Below, piece after piece: positions 56,980-64,000 of a DNA stretch of 64,000 nucleotides (position 1 is its first letter; the number at the start of each line of letters is the position of its first letter). The stretch is from Proteus mirabilis ATCC 29906 (lineage in GTDB: Bacteria > Pseudomonadota > Gammaproteobacteria > Enterobacterales > Enterobacteriaceae), in assembly GCF_000160755.1 (NCBI RefSeq), contig NZ_GG668578.1, positions 265,895 to 329,894 on the forward strand, given 5' to 3'. The position numbers and the translations under genes were made by a program. Under the pieces are notes generated by a model, which was given only the letters and a program-made list of their open reading frames with translations, did not search any database and had not been told where the DNA came from.

Positions 56980-59334
56980 TTATTTGTTAGTCACTACTTC
57001 GATGCCAAATGGCGATTTCTCTAGGGCTAACGTTAAAACTTCCTCAATTGTTTTCACTGGGTGAATATCCAGATCAGCAACAATGTTTTCAGGAATTTCT
57101 TCTAAATCACGTTTATTTTCATCAGGGATAAGAACTGTCTTAATTCCGCCACGATGTGCCGCAAGTAACTTTTCTTTTAATCCACCGATTGGCAATACTT
57201 GACCACGTAAGGTAATTTCTCCCGTCATTGCAACATCTGAACGAACTGGATTACCCGTTAAACTGGAAACCAACGCGGTACACATTGCAATACCCGCACT
57301 TGGACCATCTTTTGGCGTCGCGCCTTCTGGTACGTGTACATGAATATCACGTTTTTCATAGAAGTCGCCATTAATGCCCAGTTTGTCAGCTCGAGCACGA
57401 ACCACAGTCATCGCTGCTTGAATCGACTCTTGCATAACTTCACCTAACGAGCCAGTGAAGGTCAGTTTACCTTTACCCGGTACACTTGCCGTTTCAATCG
57501 TCAGTAGGTCACCACCAACTTCTGTCCAAGCAAGCCCTGTTACCATACCAATACGATTTTCTGTATCAGCACGACCATAATCGACTTTACGTACACCTAA
57601 ATAATCTTTCAGATTATTTTCATCGATTTCAATATGCTTGATAGTACTATCCATCAGCAGTTGTTTAACCGCTTTACGACATAATTTAGAAATTTCACGC
57701 TCTAAGCTACGTACACCCGCTTCACGCGTATAATAGCGAATAATGCCCATAATCGCGCTATCGTGGATTGTTAGCTCATTCTCTTTCAGTGCATTACGTT
57801 CAATCTGTTTTGGTAACAGATGCTGTTTTGCAATGTTGAGTTTTTCATCTTCGGTATAACCCGATAAGCGGATCACTTCCATACGATCGAGTAATGGCGC
57901 CGGAATGTTCATGGAGTTAGATGTCGCCACAAACATAACATCGGATAAGTCGTAGTCCACTTCAAGATAGTGGTCATTAAAGGCGATATTTTGTTCTGGA
58001 TCTAACACCTCTAATAGTGCTGAAGCTGGATCACCGCGCATATCTGATGACATCTTGTCGATTTCATCTAATAAAAATAGCGGGTTTTTAACGCCAACTT
58101 TGGCCATTTTTTGGATTAACTTACCAGGCATCGACCCAATGTAAGTACGACGGTGACCACGGATTTCAGCTTCATCACGTACCCCACCTAATGCCATACG
58201 CACATATTTACGCCCTGTCGCTTTCGCGATAGATTGACCTAGCGACGTTTTACCTACCCCAGGAGGCCCTACCAAACACAGGATTGGCCCTTTAATTTTG
58301 CTGACACGAGACTGAACCGCGAGATATTCAAGAATACGCTCTTTCACACGTTCTAAGCCATAATGATCCGTATCAAGTACTTCCTGCGCTTTCACTAAGT
58401 CTTTTTTCACTTTGCTACGGCTATTCCAAGGAACTTGTACCATCCAATCAATATAGCTACGGACTACTGTTGCCTCAGCAGACATTGGCGACATCATTTT
58501 TAATTTCTGAAGTTCAGCTTCTGTCTTTTCTCTCGCCTCTTTGGGCATTTTCGCCGCTTCAATTTTGCGTTTTAACGACTCCATTTCATCAGGTGCATCA
58601 TCCATCTCACCTAATTCTTTTTGGATCGCTTTCATCTGCTCATTGAGGTAGTACTCACGCTGGCTTTTTTCCATCTGCTTTTTAACGCGGTTACGAATGC
58701 GTTTTTCAACTTGTAGCAGATCGATTTCTGATTCCATCATCGCCATTAAATACTCTAGGCGTTCTGTTACATCAGACATTTCAAGCACAGCTTGCTTATC
58801 TTTTAATTTCAAAGGCATATGCGAAGCAATGGTATCAGCTAACTTCGCAGATTCTTCAATCGCATGCAATGAGGCTAATACCTCTGGCGGAATTTTTTTA
58901 TTCAGCTTGATATAACCTTCAAACTGATTGATCGCCGTGCGATTTAGTACCTCTTGTTCACGCTCATCAACAACGGGCGTGTCTAGATATTCCGCTTTAG
59001 CTTGGAAATACTCACCATTATCAGATAATGTGGTAATTTTTGCGCGGCGAATACCTTCAACAAGCACTTTTACGGTTCCGTCAGGCAGTTTCAGCATCTG
59101 TAAAACAGAAGCCACTGTCCCCACAGAAAAAAGATCATTAACACCTGGTTCGTCAGTAGATGCATCTTTCTGCGCAACCAGCATAATTTGTTTGTTGTCG
59201 TTCATCGCAGCTTCTAAGCAATGAATAGATTTTTCACGACCAACAAACAACGGGATCACCATATGTGGATATACAACGACATCACGTAATGGCAATACAG
59301 GTATTTCAATACGTTCTGGACGCTCAGGATTCAT
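56980..59334 (-). CDS. lon: ATP-dependent protease Lon
   Basis: Homohexameric AAA+ serine protease of 784 residues, the E. coli length. N-terminal substrate domain ([31 protein letters not shown]), Walker [10 protein letters not shown], Walker [11 protein letters not shown], and the Ser-Lys dyad with Ser679 in [11 protein letters not shown] and Lys722 downstream. It degrades misfolded and regulatory proteins; in Proteus it affects swarming. A sigma-32 promoter precedes it. Confidence 0.98.
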   Translation of the reverse strand: MNPERPERIEIPVLPLRDVVVYPHMVIPLFVGREKSIHCLEAAMNDNKQIMLVAQKDASTDEPGVNDLFSVGTVASVLQMLKLPDGTVKVLVEGIRRAKITTLSDNGEYFQAKAEYLDTPVVDEREQEVLNRTAINQFEGYIKLNKKIPPEVLASLHAIEESAKLADTIASHMPLKLKDKQAVLEMSDVTERLEYLMAMMESEIDLLQVEKRIRNRVKKQMEKSQREYYLNEQMKAIQKELGEMDDAPDEMESLKRKIEAAKMPKEAREKTEAELQKLKMMSPMSAEATVVRSYIDWMVQVPWNSRSKVKKDLVKAQEVLDTDHYGLERVKERILEYLAVQSRVSKIKGPILCLVGPPGVGKTSLGQSIAKATGRKYVRMALGGVRDEAEIRGHRRTYIGSMPGKLIQKMAKVGVKNPLFLLDEIDKMSSDMRGDPASALLEVLDPEQNIAFNDHYLEVDYDLSDVMFVATSNSMNIPAPLLDRMEVIRLSGYTEDEKLNIAKQHLLPKQIERNALKENELTIHDSAIMGIIRYYTREAGVRSLEREISKLCRKAVKQLLMDSTIKHIEIDENNLKDYLGVRKVDYGRADTENRIGMVTGLAWTEVGGDLLTIETASVPGKGKLTFTGSLGEVMQESIQAAMTVVRARADKLGINGDFYEKRDIHVHVPEGATPKDGPSAGIAMCTALVSSLTGNPVRSDVAMTGEITLRGQVLPIGGLKEKLLAAHRGGIKTVLIPDENKRDLEEIPENIVADLDIHPVKTIEEVLTLALEKSPFGIEVVTNK

Positions 59335-59425
59335 AGAGCTCTCTCTTCGTTTTTAGCTTAACGCTTTTACAGGTAATTTTATTCGCATCTCACCAAATAA
59401 AATTAATTCTACGGATTGTCAAAAT

Positions 59426-59453
59426 ATATAAGGGCAGTTTTCCGACATTCAAT
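59426..59453 (-). promoter_or_regulatory. Sigma-32 heat-shock promoter of lon
   Basis: On the minus strand ATTGAAT (-35) and CCCTTATAT (-10) are separated by about 13 bp; the E. coli lon promoter has the same TTGAATGT start. About 92 bp before the ATG. Confidence 0.6.
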
Positions 59454-59475
59454 AGCATTCCCTATTAAAAAAACA

Positions 59476-59503
59476 AAATGAGGGAAAATTCCCTCATTTT
59501 TAT
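59476..59503 (-). terminator. Terminator of clpX
   Basis: AATGAGGGAA and TTCCCTCATT form the stem; on the minus strand TTTTGTTTTTTT follows. About 90 bp after the clpX stop and just upstream of the lon promoter. Confidence 0.8.
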
Positions 59504-59591
59504 TGCGTTGGCACGCGTTATCCTATTTTTTTGCCCTAAAAGGGAGAAAATAGATAATATCAGACAAGAGGTATTGCTGATTTTCGCTATA

Positions 59592-60863
59592 TTATTCACC
59601 CGATGCCTGATTTTCAGGTTGACTATATATAATCAGCGGTTCAGATTTCCCATTGATTACATTTTCATCAATGACCACTTTCTCTGCATTTTCAAATGAA
59701 GGAAGATCGTACATTGTATCAAGTAATGCAGCTTCTACAATGGAACGTAAACCACGCGCCCCTGTCTTACGCGACATCGCTTTTTTAGCAATCGCGGTTA
59801 ACGCATCTTTACGGAACTCTAAATCTACACCTTCTAATTTAAACAATGCTTGATACTGTTTAGTCAGGGCATTTTTAGGCTCTTGCAGAATTTGAATTAA
59901 CGCATCTTCATTGAGCTCACCTAATGTTGCAACAACAGGCAAACGACCAATAAATTCAGGGATCAGACCAAATTTAATCAGATCTTCTGGTTCAACTTGC
60001 GCTAATAACTCCCCTTCACTCGCTTTCTCATTTTGGCTTTTCACTTCTGCACCAAAACCAATACCTGAATGGGTATTTAGACGTTGCGCAACTACTTTAT
60101 CCAGTCCGGCAAAAGCACCACCACAAATAAAGAGGATCTTCGAAGTATCTACTTGTAAGAATTCTTGCTGTGGATGTTTACGCCCGCCTTGAGGAGGTAC
60201 AGAAGCTACTGTCCCTTCAACTAATTTCAATAATGCTTGCTGTACACCTTCGCCAGAAACATCACGTGTAATTGATGGGTTTTCAGATTTACGAGTGATT
60301 TTGTCAATTTCATCAATATAAACAATACCACGTTGTGCTTTTTGCACATCGTAATCGCATTTTTGTAGTAGTTTTTGAATGATGTTTTCAACATCTTCCC
60401 CTACATAGCCCGCTTCTGTTAGCGTTGTCGCATCGGCCATGGTAAAAGGTACATCAAGATAACGTGCTAACGTTTCTGCTAATAATGTTTTACCACTACC
60501 TGTCGGGCCAATCAGCAGGATATTACTTTTCCCTAGCTCAACACCATCGGCTTTATCGCCATTACGCAGACGTTTATAGTGATTATAAACGGCAACTGCC
60601 AATACTTTTTTCGCCAGCTCCTGACCGATAACATAATCATCAAGATGTTTACGGATTTCATGTGGCGTTGGCAATTCACTGCGTTCATGATGAGGTGCTA
60701 ATTCTTTTATTTCTTCACGAATAATATCAACACAAAGGTCGACACATTCATCACAAATATAAACCGACGGGCCAGCGATTAATTTCTTTACTTCATGCTG
60801 GCTTTTACCGCAGAAAGAGCAATACAGAAGCTTCCCAGAGCTATCTTTGCGCTTATCTGTCAT
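59592..60863 (-). CDS. clpX: ClpX, ATPase subunit of ClpXP
   Basis: AAA+ unfoldase of 423 residues. The zinc finger has Cys15, Cys18, Cys37 and Cys40 (CSFCGK...ICDEC). Walker A is GPTGSGKT, Walker B IVYIDEID, and the ClpP-binding IGF loop appears in [12 protein letters not shown]. It delivers ssrA-tagged and other proteins to ClpP. clpP is 144 bp upstream on the same strand; the order clpP-clpX-lon matches E. coli. Confidence 0.98.
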   Translation of the reverse strand: MTDKRKDSSGKLLYCSFCGKSQHEVKKLIAGPSVYICDECVDLCVDIIREEIKELAPHHERSELPTPHEIRKHLDDYVIGQELAKKVLAVAVYNHYKRLRNGDKADGVELGKSNILLIGPTGSGKTLLAETLARYLDVPFTMADATTLTEAGYVGEDVENIIQKLLQKCDYDVQKAQRGIVYIDEIDKITRKSENPSITRDVSGEGVQQALLKLVEGTVASVPPQGGRKHPQQEFLQVDTSKILFICGGAFAGLDKVVAQRLNTHSGIGFGAEVKSQNEKASEGELLAQVEPEDLIKFGLIPEFIGRLPVVATLGELNEDALIQILQEPKNALTKQYQALFKLEGVDLEFRKDALTAIAKKAMSRKTGARGLRSIVEAALLDTMYDLPSFENAEKVVIDENVINGKSEPLIIYSQPENQASGE

Positions 60864-61007
60864 CAGTTAACCTCACTTAGTTATTCCTCTTATCAGCAAA
60901 TAAGAGGAAGAAAGACTTTTTTATCTAGAGATTAATAGCAGCTTTCTTTATATCAATCTATAACAAAGAAAACCTGTTAACTCCATAGCTATTACAACGG
61001 AATATGA

Positions 61008-61631
61008 CTAGCTGCGTTGTGTATAAACTTTATCAACTAAACCATATTCTAACGCTTCGTTAGCGGATAAGAAACGATCACGCTCAGTATCTCTTTCTAT
61101 TTCTTCAATAGATTTCCCCGTATGTTGAGCCATTAACTCATTCATACGCGATTTCACTTTCAAAATTTCTTGAGCGTGGATTTGAATATCTGTCGCTTGG
61201 CCTTGGTATCCACCTAAAGGCTGGTGGATCATGACACGTGAGTTAGGTAGACAAATACGTTTACCTTTTGCACCTGCAGATAATAAAAATGCACCCATTG
61301 AACAAGCTTGTCCCATACAAATAGTGCTAACATCCGCTTTGATATATTGCATTGTGTCATAAATCGACATACCTGCAGTGATCACACCACCCGGTGAATT
61401 AATGTACAGGTTAATATCTTTTTCTGGGTTCTCAGCTTCTAAAAACAACATCTGAGCAACAATGAGATTGGCCATATGATCTTCAACTTGGCCAGTCAGG
61501 AAAATGATACGTTCTTTTAATAAACGTGAATAAATATCGTAAGAGCGCTCACCTCGTGAAGTCTGCTCTATAACCATCGGCACCAAAGCCATATTAGGTG
61601 CGAATTGTTCCTGGGTGTCGTTAAATGACAT
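61008..61631 (-). CDS. clpP: ClpP protease subunit
   Basis: Tetradecameric serine protease of 207 residues. The catalytic triad includes Ser111 ([11 protein letters not shown]) and His136 ([10 protein letters not shown]), with Asp further on in the C-terminal third. The first ~14 residues are the processed propeptide ([10 protein letters not shown] follows). Works with ClpX. AGGAGA ribosome site. Sigma-32-like promoter upstream. Confidence 0.98.
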   Translation of the reverse strand: MSFNDTQEQFAPNMALVPMVIEQTSRGERSYDIYSRLLKERIIFLTGQVEDHMANLIVAQMLFLEAENPEKDINLYINSPGGVITAGMSIYDTMQYIKADVSTICMGQACSMGAFLLSAGAKGKRICLPNSRVMIHQPLGGYQGQATDIQIHAQEILKVKSRMNELMAQHTGKSIEEIERDTERDRFLSANEALEYGLVDKVYTQRS

Positions 61632-61704
61632 ATCTGTCTCCTATTGCATTCTTATTGGTGCCAATGACAACAATTTTACTTGAGATAATTGATCATGACC
61701 ATTG

Positions 61705-61737
61705 CAAATGATCCAATCTCTCACAAGACATTCAAGG
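61705..61737 (-). promoter_or_regulatory. Possible sigma-32 promoter of clpP
   Basis: On the minus strand CCTTGAAT (61730-61737) matches the sigma-32 -35; GATCATTT about 16 bp later is a partial -10. About 75-80 bp before the ATG. Confidence 0.4.
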
Positions 61738-61830
61738 CGCCTCGCGAGGAGTGATAAAATGACTATAGAATTATCTGGAGATAATCGCTCAAATTTCAAG
61801 ACAAAATTTGATAAATATACACAAACTGAA

Positions 61831-61862
61831 AAAAACCCGTGGTTTTTACCACGGGTTTTTGC
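61831..61862 (-). terminator. Terminator of tig
   Basis: AACCCGTGGT and ACCACGGGTT pair around TTTT; T runs on both strands. 26 bp after the tig stop. Confidence 0.9.
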
Positions 61863-61887
61863 TTAAAACCGATATCGCGGTTAAAAA

Positions 61888-63192
61888 TTAACCCATCTGA
61901 ACTTCGTTCATTAGTTCAGTGAAGTTAGTTTCTTTTTCCGTTACTTTAGCAGTTGCTAAGATTTTTTCTACCGCTTGCTCTTCTAATGCTAAATTACGGA
62001 TGTTATTCATCAGTTGTTCGTTCTTATTGTAGAACTCAACAACTTCTGATGGATCTTCATAAGCTGAAGCCATTTCGTCGATCAACGCTTTCACACGCTC
62101 GTCTTCTGCTTTCAGTTCATTACTATTGATCACTTCACCTAACAGTAATCCAACGATAACACGACGTTTTGCTTGTTCTTCGAACAATTCACGTGGTAAT
62201 TGCAGAGCTTGTTTTTCATCACCACCGAAACGTTGTGCTGCTTGACGTTGCAGAACTTCAATTTCGCTATCTACCGCAGCTGCAGGTACGTCAACTTCGT
62301 TAGCTTTCACTAAGCCATCGATAACTTGTGATTTAACACGTGTACGGATCGCATTTTTCAGCTCACGTTCCATGTTTTTACGTACTTCGGCACGTAAACC
62401 ATCAACTGAACCATCTGCAATACCGAAGCGTTTGATGAACTCTTCAGTTAATTCTGGCAGTTCACGCTCTTCCACTTTTTTCAGGTTGATAGCAAATTGT
62501 GCTTTTTTACCTTTTAGGTTTTCAGCGTGGTAATCTTCTGGGAAAGTCACATCGATAGTGAATTCTTCACCTGCTTTATGACCGATAAGACCTTCTTCAA
62601 AACCTGGGATCATACGGCCTTGGCCCATTGCTAGTACGAAATCTTCAGCTTTTCCGCCTTCAAATTCTTCACCGTCAATAGAACCATTAAAATCAACAGT
62701 TACACGATCTTCTGCCGCAACTTCACCTTCTTTATCTTTCCACTCGGCTTGTTGTTTACGCAGAGTTTCTAACATGTTATCAACGTCTTCGTCTTTAACT
62801 GTCACGATAGGTTTTACCACTTCAATGCTTTCCAGATCTTTCAGTTCGATTTCTGGGAAAACTTCGAATTCTACAGAGTATACAAAGTCTTCACCTTCTT
62901 TGTATTGCTCTGGTTTGTAATCAGGTGCACCTACTGGGTTAACTTTGTTTTCGATGATAGCGTTGATGAAATTACGCTGCATCAGATCACCCAGAACATC
63001 ATTCAGAACAGACATACCGTAACGTTGTTTAACCATAGACATTGGTACGTGTCCTTTACGGAAACCATCAATGCGAACAGTTTTAGCAGCTTTTTTCAGT
63101 TCGCTGTCTACAGCTTTTTGGATATCAGCGGCTGGTACGGTGATTGTGACACGACGCCCTAGGCCTTGAGTCGTTTCAACAGAAACTTGCAT
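61888..63192 (-). CDS. tig: Trigger factor chaperone
   Basis: Ribosome-bound chaperone of 434 residues. The N-terminal ribosome-binding signature is [17 protein letters not shown] (about residues 43-59). The FKBP-type PPIase domain is at about 160-240 ([38 protein letters not shown]). The C-terminal helical arms follow. Upstream of clpP, order as in E. coli. Confidence 0.97.
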   Translation of the reverse strand: MQVSVETTQGLGRRVTITVPAADIQKAVDSELKKAAKTVRIDGFRKGHVPMSMVKQRYGMSVLNDVLGDLMQRNFINAIIENKVNPVGAPDYKPEQYKEGEDFVYSVEFEVFPEIELKDLESIEVVKPIVTVKDEDVDNMLETLRKQQAEWKDKEGEVAAEDRVTVDFNGSIDGEEFEGGKAEDFVLAMGQGRMIPGFEEGLIGHKAGEEFTIDVTFPEDYHAENLKGKKAQFAINLKKVEERELPELTEEFIKRFGIADGSVDGLRAEVRKNMERELKNAIRTRVKSQVIDGLVKANEVDVPAAAVDSEIEVLQRQAAQRFGGDEKQALQLPRELFEEQAKRRVIVGLLLGEVINSNELKAEDERVKALIDEMASAYEDPSEVVEFYNKNEQLMNNIRNLALEEQAVEKILATAKVTEKETNFTELMNEVQMG

Positions 63193-63514
63193 CTTGTTAC
63201 CTCAAAATAAGTTTTAGTGCTCGGTCTACTTTAAAGGAAGCTAATCTACGGCAAGTAGTATTAGACTTAATACTCCTTTCAGAACCGGGGCCGCCACATT
63301 TAAAAAAACGAGGATCCCTGATATCAGAAGCATCCCGAAACCTTACTGAAAATTAGACGCGACATTATAACGATCTAGAGGGGTTGAGTCGAGAAAGAGC
63401 CGTTTTATTCCTCAATTTTTTCATAAAAACAAGGTTAACACTGCTTTTTAGCCCCATAAAGAACAAAAAATACGCATCTTAGTCATCATTTACTCACGAT
63501 TAACAATCTTCTTA
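63193..63514. other. Upstream region of tig
   Basis: About 320 bp between tig and bolA without an ORF. It must hold the tig promoter; no distinctive element recognised. Confidence 0.4.
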
Positions 63515-63829
63515 TTAATCTTGTTGGCTTCCACCACGACATCCTGGAGAGTGTAATGCTTTATCTTGTTGTTCATCCCACTCGCTCAAGGTAAAAGTGT
63601 GCAGAGCTAAAGCATGAACGCCATTATCTAATTCATGAGATAACGTTTGATAAACATCACGATGACGTGACACACTGCGTTTATCATTAAATAAGTCACT
63701 CACAATAACGACTTTAAAATGGCTCTCCGAGCCTGCAGGTACATTATGACGATGGCTTTCGTTAATGACTTGCAAAAAATGGGGAGAAAAGCGTGAAATC
63801 AGCTTATTCTCAATATCATCACGGATCAT
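63515..63829 (-). CDS. bolA: BolA family transcriptional/Fe-S regulator
   Basis: Stress-induced protein of 104 residues. Conserved BolA features are the early helix ([23 protein letters not shown]), the strand [12 protein letters not shown] and the helix [13 protein letters not shown] followed by [14 protein letters not shown]. BolA proteins bind DNA and pair with monothiol glutaredoxins. It is at the head of the bolA-tig-clpP-clpX-lon order seen in E. coli. Confidence 0.94.
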   Translation of the reverse strand: MIRDDIENKLISRFSPHFLQVINESHRHNVPAGSESHFKVVIVSDLFNDKRSVSRHRDVYQTLSHELDNGVHALALHTFTLSEWDEQQDKALHSPGCRGGSQQD

Positions 63830-64000
63830 CTCAGTCCTTATAACATAACAATCAAAAAAAGAAGTTATCTGTTAGTTAAGTGAATAAATAACTTTTAGTA
63901 ATACAGATAAATGGCTTTCTTGTCTTAAACATTACCTATGATAATCGCTTATTTTTTCTCTTGAGTAAAATGCTCACCTTAACAAGAGAAATAGCGTGAG

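Overview
The window is a chromosomal segment of an AT-rich member of the Enterobacterales. Gene content and gene order point to Morganellaceae, most likely Proteus; this is inferred from protein resemblance and synteny and was not confirmed by any search. No rRNA, tRNA or CRISPR array was seen. The single recognisable RNA gene is the SRP RNA (ffs).

Layout. (1) 1-9500: a LemA fragment cut by the window edge, an M48 membrane protease, ydcY, an MFS carrier, then the block yadH-yadG / can / hpt / cueO / yacC, which resembles its E. coli neighbourhood. (2) 9500-28700: a less conserved stretch. It holds an AbrB-type exporter, a GNAT enzyme, a very AT-rich protein with nine 20-residue repeats, a YheO-type regulator and a TetR gene broken by a 7-bp duplication. 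The TetR gene is divergent from a two-gene unit of unknown pathway (Tm-1-like UPF0261 plus a PEP-hydrolase-like TIM barrel). Then come ddh, a MATE pump, a second AT-rich orphan, pepT-dcuC, cyuA and btsT-yjiX-yjiA. (3) 29000-63830: a long block collinear with E. coli around minute 10: recR-ybaB-dnaX, apt, priC-ybaM, mscK, (ychN), acrR/acrAB, tomB-hha, ffs, tesB, amtB-glnK, mdlBA, decR, queC, fadM, ybaV, ppiD, hupB, lon, clpX, clpP, tig, bolA.

The regulatory DNA is informative. I see a CueR/MerR-type promoter with a 19-bp spacer before cueO, and FNR-like boxes before can and pepT. There are paired TGAGAC-N4-GTCTCA operators before the UPF0261 unit and an AcrR operator between acrR and acrA. glnK has a sigma-54 promoter with NtrC-like sites, and lon and probably clpP have sigma-32 promoters. 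Most transcription units end in clear hairpins.

Points of most interest: a relic of an IS200/IS605-family tnpB 3' end with its omega-RNA-like right end between queC and fadM; the tandem-repeat protein; the frameshifted TetR gene beside the uncharacterised two-gene unit; two AT-rich orphan genes; and an orphan strong terminator between dcuC and cyuA that may end a small RNA.
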